Shown here: in pieces, positions 49,416 to 58,326 of the stretch
Position numbering within the stretch: position 1 is the first letter of the stretch
How the letters are laid out: every line of letters starts with the position of its first letter
From: Noviherbaspirillum sedimenti
Lineage (GTDB): Bacteria > Pseudomonadota > Gammaproteobacteria > Burkholderiales > Burkholderiaceae_D
Length of the DNA stretch: 64,000 nt
NCBI RefSeq assembly: GCF_003590835.1
Contig: NZ_QYUQ01000002.1
Span: 3,286,001 to 3,350,000 of the forward strand
Direction: 5' to 3'
Position numbers and translations under genes: made by a program
The notes under the pieces: model-generated
What the model was told of the DNA's origin: nothing
The model's database searches: none
What the model saw: the letters and a program-made list of their open reading frames with translations, nothing else

Positions 49416-50831
49416 ATGTCCATCCGACTCGGCATTACTTCGAAGTTGTTTTTTGCCATCCTGCTGACCTGCGTGGTGATTGCGCTGGCGATGGCAGCGG
49501 CCATGCGCACCAGCTTCAACCAGGGATTTCTTGGTTACCTCAACGAGCAGGAAGAGCAGCGCATGGAAACCCTGCGCCCGACGCTGGCGAATGCCTATGC
49601 CCAGCATGGTAATTGGGATTTTCTGCGTGATAATCCTCGCCGCTGGTTTTCCCTGATCCGTCCGCCAGGCATGCCGGCATCCGACGCCGTCCCGGGCAGG
49701 CCACGAATGGCGCCGCCGGAATCGGACCTGACCGGTTTGAATCTGCGGGTGAGCCTGCTCGATGCGGATAAAAAGCTCGTGATCGGCAACCCGCGCGTGA
49801 GCCAGAATGCGAAACTGAAAGCGATTGACGTCGGCGGCAACACGGTGGGCTGGGTGGCGCTGGTGCCGTTCCAGCAAGTGAGTACGGGCGCCGCGTTGCG
49901 GTTTCAGGAACAGCAGCTGAAAGCCAGTTCCATCATTGGCGGGATTGCCATTTTGCTGGCGGCGCTGGTTGCCTGGCTGCTGGCCCGCATGTTCCTTGCC
50001 CCGCTCAGGCATATCGCCGCCTCCACCCATCGCCTGACGACCGGCGATTATGCCACCCGGGTTACCGTGGCCAGCGGCGATGAGCTCGGCCAGCTTGCCG
50101 AAGACTTCAATCATCTGGCCGTGACGCTAGGAAAAAACGAAAAGTTGCGACGCGCTTTCATGGCGGATGTATCGCATGAATTGCGCACGCCACTGGCTGT
50201 GCTGAAGGGCGAGCTGGAAGCGCTGCAGGATGGCGTGCGGCCTTTGACCTCTTCAGCAATCCAGTCGTTGCAGTCGGAAGTGGCCACGCTGGGAAAACTG
50301 ATCGACGACCTGTATGAGCTGTCGCTGTCCGATGTCGGCGCATTGAGCTACCGGAAATCGCATACCGACATTCTGGACGTGCTGCGCATGACGGTGGATG
50401 CCTTCCAGGAGCGGTTTGCACAGCGCTCGATCGCGCTGGAGGTCGGTATCCCCGCGCACCAGGCGGCGTTCTGCCATGCCGATCCAAATCGCCTGCGCCA
50501 GCTGTTTGCCAATCTGCTGGAAAACGCTGCCCGCTATACCGACGCCGGCGGCAAACTGGTCATTACCGCAGCGCTCGAACAGCGCACGATCAGGCTGGAA
50601 TTCCAGGACACCAAGCCCGGTGTTCCCGATCACATGTTGCCGCAATTGTTCGAGCGCTTCTTTCGCGGCGAACAATCGAGAAACCGCGGTACCGGCGGCG
50701 CCGGGCTGGGTCTGGCGATCAGCCGCAATATCGTCGAAGCCCACCAGGGAACGATTGCGGCGAGCGCCTCGGCGCTGGGCGGCTTGTGCATTACCGTCGT
50801 GCTGCCGCTGGCGAATGGCATTTCTTCATGA
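49416..50831 (+). CDS. baeS: Two-component sensor histidine kinase, BaeS-like
   Basis: This is a 471-aa inner-membrane kinase. TM1 lies at about residues 10-28, a periplasmic sensor domain at ~29-168, TM2 at ~170-190 and a HAMP domain at ~190-245. The HisKA domain has the phospho-His in FMADVSHELRTPLAVLK, and HATPase_c has N box LFANLLENAARYTDAGG and G box GTGGAGLGLAISRNIVEAHQG. It is classed with envelope-stress/drug-responsive BaeS kinases. The response-regulator gene starts 12 bp after its stop. It most likely senses envelope damage and controls the divergent efflux operon (inference). Confidence 0.9.
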   Translation: MSIRLGITSKLFFAILLTCVVIALAMAAAMRTSFNQGFLGYLNEQEEQRMETLRPTLANAYAQHGNWDFLRDNPRRWFSLIRPPGMPASDAVPGRPRMAPPESDLTGLNLRVSLLDADKKLVIGNPRVSQNAKLKAIDVGGNTVGWVALVPFQQVSTGAALRFQEQQLKASSIIGGIAILLAALVAWLLARMFLAPLRHIAASTHRLTTGDYATRVTVASGDELGQLAEDFNHLAVTLGKNEKLRRAFMADVSHELRTPLAVLKGELEALQDGVRPLTSSAIQSLQSEVATLGKLIDDLYELSLSDVGALSYRKSHTDILDVLRMTVDAFQERFAQRSIALEVGIPAHQAAFCHADPNRLRQLFANLLENAARYTDAGGKLVITAALEQRTIRLEFQDTKPGVPDHMLPQLFERFFRGEQSRNRGTGGAGLGLAISRNIVEAHQGTIAASASALGGLCITVVLPLANGISS

Positions 50832-50843
50832 GGGCGTTTCTTC

Positions 50844-51554
50844 ATGCCTAAGAACGCTGCGGCCAATGCCGCATGCATCATGATTGTCGAGGATGAGCCC
50901 AAGCTGGCTGCGCTGCTGGCCGACTATTTGCATGCCAGCGGATACCGGACAGTCATCATCGGCAACGGCCAGGAGGTGATTGCCGCGATCAGGAAGTCAG
51001 CACCGGCTCTGGTGCTGCTCGATGTGATGTTGCCCGGCAGGGATGGCATCGAAATCTGCCGGGAGTTGCGCAGCTTCAGCCATGTGCCGGTCATCATGGT
51101 CACGGCCAGGGTGGAAGAGATCGACCGGCTGCTGGGGCTGGAAATCGGCGCTGACGATTATGTCTGCAAGCCGTTCAGCCCGCGTGAAGTCGTCGCGCGC
51201 GTCCAGGCCATGCTGCGCCGGGCCGGCTATGCCAGCGACAAGCCGACGCCCTCTTCCGGACTCGTCATGGACGAAGCAACGCACGAAGTCACTCTCAATG
51301 GCCAGAACCTGGATTTGACGCCGGTGGAGTTTCGCTTGCTGAAAACCCTTTGCGACAATGAAGGCAGGGTGTTTTCCCGCGACCAGTTGATGAGCAAGGT
51401 GTATTCGGACTATCGTGTCGTCACGGACCGGACAGTCGATACTCACATCAAGAATCTTCGCCGTAAACTGGATCATGTCTCGCCGGAACATGAATTGATT
51501 CATTCAATATACGGGCTTGGATACCGATTCGAGAGGCAGGTCCAAAAGATCTGA
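50844..51554 (+). CDS. baeR: OmpR-family response regulator, BaeR-like
   Basis: This is a 236-aa regulator. The receiver domain has acidic pocket EDEP, phospho-Asp in VLLDVMLPGRDG (about 58), Thr in MVTAR and Lys in CKPFSP. The winged-helix output domain spans residues ~135-232 (VEFRLLKTLCDNEGRVFSRD, VDTHIKNLRRKLD, IYGLGYRFE). It forms an operon with the kinase upstream. Binding sites are expected in the macA-baeS intergenic region (49246-49415), but I do not recognise one. Confidence 0.92.
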   Translation: MPKNAAANAACIMIVEDEPKLAALLADYLHASGYRTVIIGNGQEVIAAIRKSAPALVLLDVMLPGRDGIEICRELRSFSHVPVIMVTARVEEIDRLLGLEIGADDYVCKPFSPREVVARVQAMLRRAGYASDKPTPSSGLVMDEATHEVTLNGQNLDLTPVEFRLLKTLCDNEGRVFSRDQLMSKVYSDYRVVTDRTVDTHIKNLRRKLDHVSPEHELIHSIYGLGYRFERQVQKI

Positions 51555-51571
51555 CTGGGCCGGGCGAAGAT

Positions 51572-52150
51572 CTAGGGAATCGGTTTAACGCCGATCAGCA
51601 AGCCATGCAGCCAGAACGCAAACAGGACCCAGGCGGCGACCCCTGCCCCCACTGCGGCGAGCGTTCCCCCCATCGTTCCTGAAGGATATCGGGTGCCCGC
51701 CACGCGATCCCGGTTGCGCGCCGCCAGGTAAGACAAGATTGCCCAGACTAGAAAACTACTGAAAAGAATCAGGTCCGCCAGTGTTCCATTTGCCAGCAAG
51801 TGGGCGAAGGCCCAAACCGATACGCCAAGAACCATCGGATGATGCAAGCTTGCTTTGATGCTGTTGCGGGGAACGTAGGTTGCCGCCAGTAAGATGAAAG
51901 CGATGAGTGTGAGCAGTGCCGATATATGCCGCATGGCCATGGGTGGATTCCACAGGACAAGCGCGTCGCGCTGGGCCATGCCAAATCCCCAGATGATCAG
52001 CCCGAAGCCAATCAGCGAAATCAGGGTGTATCCCAGCTTCCACATCTTCTCACCATGCCGCGCACGCTGCGCGGTGCGCCAGTCATCGGCGAATATGCGG
52101 ACTGAATGCGTGCCAAGAAAAAGTGCCAGGCCAAGAATCAGAGTTACCAT
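51572..52150 (-). CDS. NnrU family membrane protein
   Basis: This is a 192-aa integral membrane protein with five or six hydrophobic segments, beginning MVTLILGLALFLGTHSVRIF. GEKMWKLGYTLISLIGFGLI and RHISALLTLIAFILLAA follow, matching NnrU. Members were first noted near nitrite/nitric-oxide reduction genes; the family is related to isoprenoid/methyltransferase-like membrane proteins, and activity is unproven. ATG 52150 is preferred; a TTG-initiated reading to 52249 adds an unrelated leader. No denitrification gene is nearby. Confidence 0.86.
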   Translation of the reverse strand: MVTLILGLALFLGTHSVRIFADDWRTAQRARHGEKMWKLGYTLISLIGFGLIIWGFGMAQRDALVLWNPPMAMRHISALLTLIAFILLAATYVPRNSIKASLHHPMVLGVSVWAFAHLLANGTLADLILFSSFLVWAILSYLAARNRDRVAGTRYPSGTMGGTLAAVGAGVAAWVLFAFWLHGLLIGVKPIP

Positions 52151-52295
52151 TGTCGGCTTCTTTGCGGAAGAGGTTTGTGCTGATCGCTGAGTATTGTACA
52201 TTGGCGATGGTTGCAAGATCATCGGCCAACACGATGCTTGATTGAGCAAAGACGGGAAACTGGATAAGAATTTTAGTAAAAAGTGATTACTGATA

Positions 52296-52757
52296 ATGGA
52301 TAAACAAATGTTCCCACACTATCTTGAGGACCTCGCGCCGGGACAGCGCTTTCAATACGGACCCATCAGCGTTGACGCGGACAAGATCAAGGCATTCGCC
52401 GCCGAATTTGATCCGCAGCCCTTCCATCTCGATGAAGAACTGGCGCGCGACACCTTGTTTCGCGGCTTGGCCGCAAGCGGCTGGCACACGGCGGCATTGA
52501 CCATGCGGCTTTTCGTCGACAGCCCGTTCAAGCCTGCCGGCGGCTTGATTGGCGCGGGCGTCGAAGAGTTGCGCTGGCCGCGACCGGTGAGGCCGGGCGA
52601 CGCGTTGCGCATTGAGAGTGAAATCCTCGAAGTCCGGCCTTCCAAAACACGCCCCGAGCAGGGGATTGTGAAGGTGCGCACGACGACGTTAAATCAACAT
52701 GGCGAACCGGTGCAGGTTTTCGTTGCCAACATGGTGGTCGCGCGCAGACCGGGCTGA
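52296..52757 (+). CDS. MaoC family (R)-hydratase-like protein
   Basis: This is a 153-aa hot-dog protein with a canonical hydratase motif AEFDPQPFHLDEELA (Asp and His in place), unlike the Asn-bearing copy at 43345. It starts MDKQMFPHYLEDLAPGQRFQ. Stand-alone members hydrate crotonyl-CoA-like substrates and can feed PHA synthesis with (R)-3-hydroxyacyl-CoA; here that role is only possible. It is flanked by NnrU (divergent) and the ABC ATPase gene (150 bp downstream). Confidence 0.87.
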   Translation: MDKQMFPHYLEDLAPGQRFQYGPISVDADKIKAFAAEFDPQPFHLDEELARDTLFRGLAASGWHTAALTMRLFVDSPFKPAGGLIGAGVEELRWPRPVRPGDALRIESEILEVRPSKTRPEQGIVKVRTTTLNQHGEPVQVFVANMVVARRPG

Positions 52758-52904
52758 ACACACTTTGATCGCATTTCCCATATGCAGCACGGTCATAAGC
52801 ATAGGAAATAATAGTCCTTGCCCCAACACAAGCCGTTAGCTAGTCTGTAAGCAGTGGCCAAGTCTTCTATAATGTCAGGTTTGCCGCAACGGGATTTGGT
52901 TTCA

Positions 52905-53675
52905 ATGAAACTGTCTTTTAACAATATTGCAAAGAATTTTTCCGACTTGCAAGTCGTCGAGCAATTCAGCTCCGAGATGCAAACCGGCGAACTGGTGGCG
53001 CTTGTCGGGCCCTCTGGCTGCGGCAAATCGACCTTGCTGCATATCGCTGCCGGCCTGGAGAAGCCGAGCGGCGGCAGCATCCTGGCCGATGGCCAGCCGG
53101 TGGCCGGGCCGCATCCGGAACGCATGCTGATGTTCCAGGAAAACGCCCTGTACCCATGGCTGACCTTGGTAGGGAATGTCGCACTGGCGCTGGAATTCCA
53201 GAAAGTCGGCAAGGCGCAGGCGCGCCAGCAGGCGGTGGATTGGCTGGCCAAGGTCAAGTTGCAGGGCTTTGAAGAGTATTACCCGCACCAGGTTTCCGGC
53301 GGCATGCGGCAGCGCGCGGCGCTGGCGCGCGCCTTTGTCTCGCAACCCAAGGTGCTGTTGCTGGACGAGCCCTTCGGCGCGCTCGATGCACTCACCCGCA
53401 TGACGCTGCAGGATGCCTTGCGCGACCTGATCCATGAGGTGCGCCCGACCGTGCTGCTGGTGACCCACGATGTCGATGAGGCACTGTTTTTGGCGGACCG
53501 CATCGTGGTGTTCAGCCCGCGGCCCGCCATGGTGCTGAAAGAGTTTCATCTCGACCGGCACGCCAAGACACACGATTTGTCGGAATTCGCGGCCATGCGC
53601 CGCGAGATTCTGTGCCTGCTCGGGATTCATGCCGAGCATGAGGACGTTAAACCATTGGAAGGAGTTGAAGCATGA
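52905..53675 (+). CDS. ABC transporter ATPase, nitrate/sulfonate/taurine (SsuB/TauB) type
   Basis: This is a 256-aa ATPase. Walker A is GPSGCGKST, the Q-loop is MFQENALYPWLT, the signature is SGGMRQRAA, Walker B is LLLDEPFGALD and the switch His is in THDVDEA. It belongs to the SsuB/TauB/ThiZ group. ATG 52905 gives the typical length; an earlier in-frame ATG at 52872 would add 11 residues. It overlaps the binding-protein gene by 4 bp (ATGA). The substrate could be a sulfonate, nitrate or pyrimidine-type compound. Confidence 0.92.
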   Translation: MKLSFNNIAKNFSDLQVVEQFSSEMQTGELVALVGPSGCGKSTLLHIAAGLEKPSGGSILADGQPVAGPHPERMLMFQENALYPWLTLVGNVALALEFQKVGKAQARQQAVDWLAKVKLQGFEEYYPHQVSGGMRQRAALARAFVSQPKVLLLDEPFGALDALTRMTLQDALRDLIHEVRPTVLLVTHDVDEALFLADRIVVFSPRPAMVLKEFHLDRHAKTHDLSEFAAMRREILCLLGIHAEHEDVKPLEGVEA

Positions 53676-54679
53676 AATTGTTCCCGAAATTGTCCCATCT
53701 GATGCTGGCAGCGGTGGCTGCGCTGTCGCTGGCCGGCCAGGCCCTTGCCGCCGACAAGTTCAAGGTCGGTTACCTGCGCGTCATGGACGATGCGCAGGCA
53801 ATTGCCGCGTTTGAAGGCGGCTTCTACAAGAAGCATGGTCTGGATGTGGAACTGGTTGAATTCAAGTCGGGCACCGACCTGATCAAGGCCATCGTCGGCG
53901 GCCAGCTCGATACCGGCGTGCTGGGCTTCACCAATGCGGTGGCCTGGGCTTCCAAGGGCGCCGACCTGAAAGTGGTGAGCGGTGCCCAGCACGGCTACCA
54001 TGCGATCCTGGTGCGCGAAGAAACCGGCATCAAGACCGTGGCTGACCTGAAGGGTAAGACACTGGCTTCGCAAGCCGAAGGCAGCACCGCCGACACGGTC
54101 TTGAAAGGCGTGGTGCTGAAGAACGCCGGCCTGAAAGCCGACGACCTCAACATCATGGGCGTCTCGCCGCAGGTGGCAGTGCAGTCGCTGGTCGGCAAGC
54201 GCGTCGATGCGGCTTTCCTGTTCGAGCCGCAAGCCAGCATCGCCCAGCTGATCGCGCCGGTCAAGCAGATCTATGAAATCGGCGAAGTCTGGCCCTTCCC
54301 CTGCATGGTGGTGATCACCTCGGGCGAGACCCTGAAAAAACGCCGCGCCGACGTCTGGAAGTCGCTCGATGCGCAAAAGGAAGCGATTGACCTGCTGAGC
54401 AAGAAGCCGGCCGAGGCTTCCAAGCTGATTTCCAGTTATTTCATTTCCGAGCCGACCCTCAAAACGCTGCACAAGGGCGACTTGCCGCGCGACGAAGTGA
54501 TCACGGCCGCGATCAAGAGCCAGACCTTTTCGCCGGTCCTGACGGCCAAGGAAGAAGCGCGCATGCAGGAAATCGCCAATATCCTGCAGGATCAGGGTTC
54601 GTTGAAGACCAAGGATGGCAAGCCTTTCGACGTCAAGAGCATCCTCGACCTCTCCTGGCAAAAGGCGCGCAAGCTGTAA
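53672..54679 (+). CDS. ABC transporter substrate-binding protein, SsuA/THI5-like
   Basis: This is a 335-aa periplasmic binding protein. A signal peptide (LMLAAVAALSLAGQALAA, cleavage after ALA) precedes DKFKVGYLRVMDDAQAIAAF, a YKKHGLDVELVEFKSG segment and the hinge region VGGQLDTGVLGFTNAVAWAS, which are NMT1/THI5/SsuA-like. It delivers its ligand to the permease encoded downstream. The Cys-containing WPFPCMVVIT is not in the usual ligand loop. A terminator-like hairpin follows its stop codon, which would make this gene more highly expressed than the permease. Confidence 0.9.
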   Translation: MKLFPKLSHLMLAAVAALSLAGQALAADKFKVGYLRVMDDAQAIAAFEGGFYKKHGLDVELVEFKSGTDLIKAIVGGQLDTGVLGFTNAVAWASKGADLKVVSGAQHGYHAILVREETGIKTVADLKGKTLASQAEGSTADTVLKGVVLKNAGLKADDLNIMGVSPQVAVQSLVGKRVDAAFLFEPQASIAQLIAPVKQIYEIGEVWPFPCMVVITSGETLKKRRADVWKSLDAQKEAIDLLSKKPAEASKLISSYFISEPTLKTLHKGDLPRDEVITAAIKSQTFSPVLTAKEEARMQEIANILQDQGSLKTKDGKPFDVKSILDLSWQKARKL

Positions 54680-54730
54680 GCGGCAAGTTGTAAATTGCTA
54701 ATTGCTATACTGCGGCTTTCGCAGATTAAC

Positions 54731-54762
54731 GATGGCCGGCGCCCTGCCGGCCATCTTGTTTT
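54731..54762 (+). terminator. Terminator-like hairpin inside the SsuABC-like operon
   Basis: A perfect 10-bp stem GATGGCCGGC/GCCGGCCATC with a 5-nt loop is followed by TTGTTTT. It lies between the binding-protein stop (54679) and the permease start (54772). Confidence 0.8.
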
Positions 54763-54771
54763 GAAATTGAC

Positions 54772-55545
54772 ATGAGCACTCAGACCCGTCTTTCCGGTTT
54801 TCATAAAAAAATCGCCTTCGCCTTTGCGGTCGCCCTCATTTTGCTGGGCTGGCAAATCGCCGCCTGGATCTTGCCGGACTTCCTGATGCCGGACGTGCCG
54901 ACGGTAATGGTGCGCTTGTGGGAAGAGATCCAGTCGGAATCCTTCCGTGCCGCCCTGTGGGGCAGCCTGGTACGCCTGGGCAGCGGTTACGGCGCCGCCC
55001 TGTTGTTCGGCATCGGCTTTGGCCTGATCGGCGCGGTGTTGTTCTTCTTCCGCGAAGTGCTCAAATCCGCCATCATCATCCTGCAATCGATCCCGTCGAT
55101 CGCCTGGGTGCCGCTGTTTTTGATTCTGATGGGTTTCGGCAACATGCCGATCATCGTGGTGGTGGCGATTGCCGCCTTCTTCCCGGCAGCCCTGTCGGTG
55201 ATGAACGCCACCGAAAGCGTGCAAAAGGTGCATGTGGCGGCAGCGCGCGTGATGGGCGCCTCGCGCCTGGACATGCTGCGTCGCGTCTACCTGCCGGCAG
55301 TGATGCCGGAATTGATCACCGGCGCCCAGCTCGCCTTCGGCAATGCCTGGCGCGCGCTGATTTCGGCCGAGATGCTGATCGGCTTCGGCAAGGGCCTGGG
55401 GCGTTCGCTGTCGTATGCCGGCGAGACCGCCGACATGGTGGGTGTGATGATGAATATCCTGGCGATTGCAATCCTGGCGCCGCTGATCGACCAGCTGGTG
55501 CTGGAAAACCTCAAGCACCGTTTGCTGCGCTACCAGTACGTTTGA
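54772..55545 (+). CDS. ABC transporter permease, SsuC/TauC-like
   Basis: This is a 257-aa inner-membrane protein with about six transmembrane helices. The cytoplasmic EAA loop is AARVMGASRLDMLRRVYLPA, and GNAWRALISAEMLIGFGKGL matches the BPD_transp_1 fold. It pairs with the ATPase at 52905. No good ribosome-binding site stands out; the start lies 10 nt after the end of the terminator-like hairpin, so translation or transcription may depend on hairpin opening. A second binding-protein gene follows after 10 bp. Confidence 0.91.
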   Translation: MSTQTRLSGFHKKIAFAFAVALILLGWQIAAWILPDFLMPDVPTVMVRLWEEIQSESFRAALWGSLVRLGSGYGAALLFGIGFGLIGAVLFFFREVLKSAIIILQSIPSIAWVPLFLILMGFGNMPIIVVVAIAAFFPAALSVMNATESVQKVHVAAARVMGASRLDMLRRVYLPAVMPELITGAQLAFGNAWRALISAEMLIGFGKGLGRSLSYAGETADMVGVMMNILAIAILAPLIDQLVLENLKHRLLRYQYV

Positions 55546-55555
55546 GTATTGGATC

Positions 55556-56416
55556 ATGAAGCCGCTGCTGCCCTCGAACCTGGCCATCCTGCCGCGCCTG
55601 CTGCGGACGGGCACGGTGGCAGTTGCGCTGGCGGCTGGCTTGGCAAGCATGACGCCGACGGCCTCGGCGGCGGACACACTGGAAAAAGTCCGCCAGCGCG
55701 GCGCGCTGAAAGTGGGCGTGCAGTACGTCGCGCCAGAGTATGCGGCCGGCAGCAAATTCCGTACGCCGGAAGGCATTGAGCACGTGTTGGCGCAAGACCT
55801 GGCGCAACGCCTGCAAGTCAAGGCGGTTGCCGTGCAGGGCGATGCCGGCAAGGGCGCAGACCAGTTGAAGTCACACAAGCTGGACGTGCTGCTGGCAGTA
55901 GCACCGGCAAATCATTCCCAACGCGCCGCTACCGTCACTGCCACCGTGCCGACCGGCTATGTGGCGGCACCCATGGCGATCATGCGCATCGATACCACCA
56001 TCAAGACCTGGGAACAGTTGAAGGGCCACACGGTGTGCGTGCCCCAAGGCGGGCGCTACGCCGGACTTGCGGCGCGCCACGGCGCCATCGAAAAGCCGTA
56101 CAAGGCGCCGGCCGATGCCCTGCTGGGATTGCGCATCGGTGCCTGCGACGCGACCATCCACGATGCTGCCCTGCTGGAAGAACTGCTCAAACTGCCGGAG
56201 TGGAAAAAGTTTTCCGCGCGGCTGCAGGCCGGCGTAGGCGCCGGCGCGCCGCTCGAAATCGTGCTGCCGGCGGGTGATGACAAGGCCCGCGCCTACTTTC
56301 AACAAGTGGCGAAGGAGTGGCAGGCCGGCAGCACCCTGCAGCAGCAATTGCGGCTGATGGCGCGCAATATCGCTTTCGAGGTTTATCTCGACCAGGACGT
56401 ACCGGACTGCCATTGA
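55556..56416 (+). CDS. Second periplasmic binding protein, SBP_bac_3-like
   Basis: This is a 286-aa protein with a long signal sequence (hydrophobic ~17-36, ending ASA-A), then LEKVRQRGALKVGVQYVAPE, the opening of SBP_bac_3 (amino-acid/quinoprotein-associated) binding proteins. EHVLAQDLAQRLQVKAVAV and VCVPQGGRYAGLAARHGAIE follow. It starts 10 bp after the permease stop, so it is co-transcribed. It belongs to a different family from the first binding protein of the operon. It may be an alternative receptor or an unrelated periplasmic solute-binding factor; the ligand is unknown. Confidence 0.85.
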   Translation: MKPLLPSNLAILPRLLRTGTVAVALAAGLASMTPTASAADTLEKVRQRGALKVGVQYVAPEYAAGSKFRTPEGIEHVLAQDLAQRLQVKAVAVQGDAGKGADQLKSHKLDVLLAVAPANHSQRAATVTATVPTGYVAAPMAIMRIDTTIKTWEQLKGHTVCVPQGGRYAGLAARHGAIEKPYKAPADALLGLRIGACDATIHDAALLEELLKLPEWKKFSARLQAGVGAGAPLEIVLPAGDDKARAYFQQVAKEWQAGSTLQQQLRLMARNIAFEVYLDQDVPDCH

Positions 56417-56458
56417 GCGCTACTGTGCACCGTCGGGCCTCCTGAACGCGGCCTTCCC

Positions 56459-57202
56459 CTACTCCAGGTATTGCGCATTCCAGCGTCGGTACATCTCATA
56501 CGCCGCCGCCTTCATCGCATACTTGTCGGCGTAATCCTTCGGATCCATTGGATCGTACACATAGAAGTTGGCGCGGTTGTTGACCGCGCTTGTCATGTGG
56601 CGGATCTTGTCCGGCAGGGTGTAGGGCGGCTGCCATTCGAAATCGTCCTGCGCTTCGTAATGCAGGAAGACCGGCAGGATCGGCATGCCGGTGCGCATCG
56701 ACACCTCGAAGGCCCCCGACTTGAATTCAGTATGCAGGCGCCGCCCCTTGCAGCCGCCCTCCGGATACAGCGCAATATTCTGCCCGCCATTGACGGCATC
56801 GACCATGATCTGCACCGATTGCTGGCGCGAGGCCGGATCGTCGCGATCGACGTACAGGGTCCCGGCGGCGTGACTGATGCGGCCGACGATGAACCAGTCC
56901 TGTATCTGCAGCTTGGCTAATGAAACCACATTGAACAGCGCCGGGATGCCGATATCCTCGAAGGCGCTCGGGTGGTTGGCGACCAGGATGTAGCGCTGCG
57001 GCAGGGGCTTGCGGTTTTTCTGGTGCAGGCGCAGGTCAACATCGAGCGCGCGCACGAAGGCGCGGCACCAGGGATGGAACAGGCGCGCCACTGGATGCCG
57101 GCCTGGCCAGGGCAGCCAGGTCAGCAGGTACAGCAGTGCGGTGAATACAATGAAATCGAGCCAGCCGGCGATTTTTCGCAAGAGGCGCAGCATTGGCAGC
57201 AT
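56459..57202 (-). CDS. 1-acyl-sn-glycerol-3-phosphate acyltransferase-like protein (PlsC family)
   Basis: This is a 247-aa membrane acyltransferase with an N-terminal hydrophobic segment (~15-33). The acyltransferase block I reads VANHPSAFEDIGIPALF: the His is present, but the position of the usual Asp in HX4D is Glu (H-P-S-A-F-E), with Asp one residue later. Block III-like sequence is ALYPEGGCKGRRL instead of the usual EGTR. Substrate may therefore not be lysophosphatidate; relatives of this kind acylate other lipids. It is transcribed away from the LysR gene upstream and converges on the second binding protein. Confidence 0.82.
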   Translation of the reverse strand: MLPMLRLLRKIAGWLDFIVFTALLYLLTWLPWPGRHPVARLFHPWCRAFVRALDVDLRLHQKNRKPLPQRYILVANHPSAFEDIGIPALFNVVSLAKLQIQDWFIVGRISHAAGTLYVDRDDPASRQQSVQIMVDAVNGGQNIALYPEGGCKGRRLHTEFKSGAFEVSMRTGMPILPVFLHYEAQDDFEWQPPYTLPDKIRHMTSAVNNRANFYVYDPMDPKDYADKYAMKAAAYEMYRRWNAQYLE

Positions 57203-57283
57203 CCGGTGACCCCTGTGTTGTGTCGGTTCAATGATACCCGAGGATCAGGGCAATCCCGTCACGCGGCCTCCCTTTGCAAACTA

Positions 57284-58189
57284 TTACAAGGATTGGCCGG
57301 AATTGCAATGGCCGGGCAGTTCGGAAATCACCCAGGCCCGGAACAGCGCCATGCTGGCTTCCTTGAGATCGTTACGGTGCCAGACCAGGTAATAGCTGAA
57401 GGCGCCGCGCGCGCTGATGTCGAACAGGCGGACCAGTCGTTGCGAGCGCAAATGCTCCTGCACCAGGAGCGACCTTGCCAGGGCGATCCCCTGTCCCGCC
57501 AGCGCCGCCTGAATGGTGTGGGTGAGATCGTTGAAAGCAAGGGAGTTTGCCGGTTCACCGGGTGGGAGCCCCGCCTTTTTGAACCAGTCGCGCCAGGAAA
57601 TGACGGAATGCCGCAGCAGCGCATGCTGTTTCAGGTTGTGCAGCGAAATTCCCGGGTGCGCCTGGAGGAATGCCGGACTGCAGACAGGGAATACCTCTTC
57701 ATCGAGCAATTTGATTTTTTCGACCCCGCGCCAGTTGCCATCGCCATAGCGCAAACCCATGTCAACCGTGTCGTCGTCAAGGATGCCGAGGTCGGGCGTG
57801 GTCCGGATATGCAGGACAATGTCGGGGTGCATCTGCTTGAATTTCGTCAGGTGCGGAATCAGCCAGTTTTCGGCGATCGGCGCCGTCACTTCCAGTGTCA
57901 GGATGTGCGCTGCATCCTCTTGTCCGGGATCGTCCGGAAACATGTCTTCCAGCGCATCCAGAATCTCGCGGACCTTGCCGGCGAGATTGCGGCCCGCTTC
58001 TGTCAGCAGCATGGCATTGCCGGAACGGTAAAACAGCGGGTAGCCGACGCGTTTTTCCAGCGCGCGGATTTGCTGGCTGACCGCGCTGTGCGTGATGAAC
58101 AATTCTTGCGCCGCCGCCGAAAAACCGCTCAGGCGTGCGGCTGCCTCGAATGCGCGCAGCATGGAAATGGGCGGCAATTTTCTAAACAT
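57284..58189 (-). CDS. LysR family transcriptional regulator, GcvA-like
   Basis: This is a 301-aa regulator. The N-terminal HTH is LRAFEAAARLSGFSAAAQEL with FITHSAVSQQIRALEKRVGY (residues ~10-55), and the effector domain spans ~92-295. The opening KLPPISMLRAFEAAARLSGF and the effector pattern are typical of the GcvA group. It is divergent from the EamA exporter gene (137 bp between starts), the classic arrangement in which the LysR protein controls its neighbour. The likely operator is in 58190-58326. Confidence 0.91.
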   Translation of the reverse strand: MFRKLPPISMLRAFEAAARLSGFSAAAQELFITHSAVSQQIRALEKRVGYPLFYRSGNAMLLTEAGRNLAGKVREILDALEDMFPDDPGQEDAAHILTLEVTAPIAENWLIPHLTKFKQMHPDIVLHIRTTPDLGILDDDTVDMGLRYGDGNWRGVEKIKLLDEEVFPVCSPAFLQAHPGISLHNLKQHALLRHSVISWRDWFKKAGLPPGEPANSLAFNDLTHTIQAALAGQGIALARSLLVQEHLRSQRLVRLFDISARGAFSYYLVWHRNDLKEASMALFRAWVISELPGHCNSGQSL

Positions 58190-58326
58190 GATCCTGCTGT
58201 GCAGATCGGGTTGGCAATACCGGGATGTTAGTTCTGATTACATCCAGAGTCAAAATAACTCGTTCGCCTTCGGCTGCCCAAAGCCGCACACTGAACTTCT
58301 TCTTTATATCCATGCGGAGCGGTGAC

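Noticed and set aside
53627..54661. A 344-codon minus-strand frame
   Set aside because: It is antisense to the SsuA-like binding protein, with no family match.
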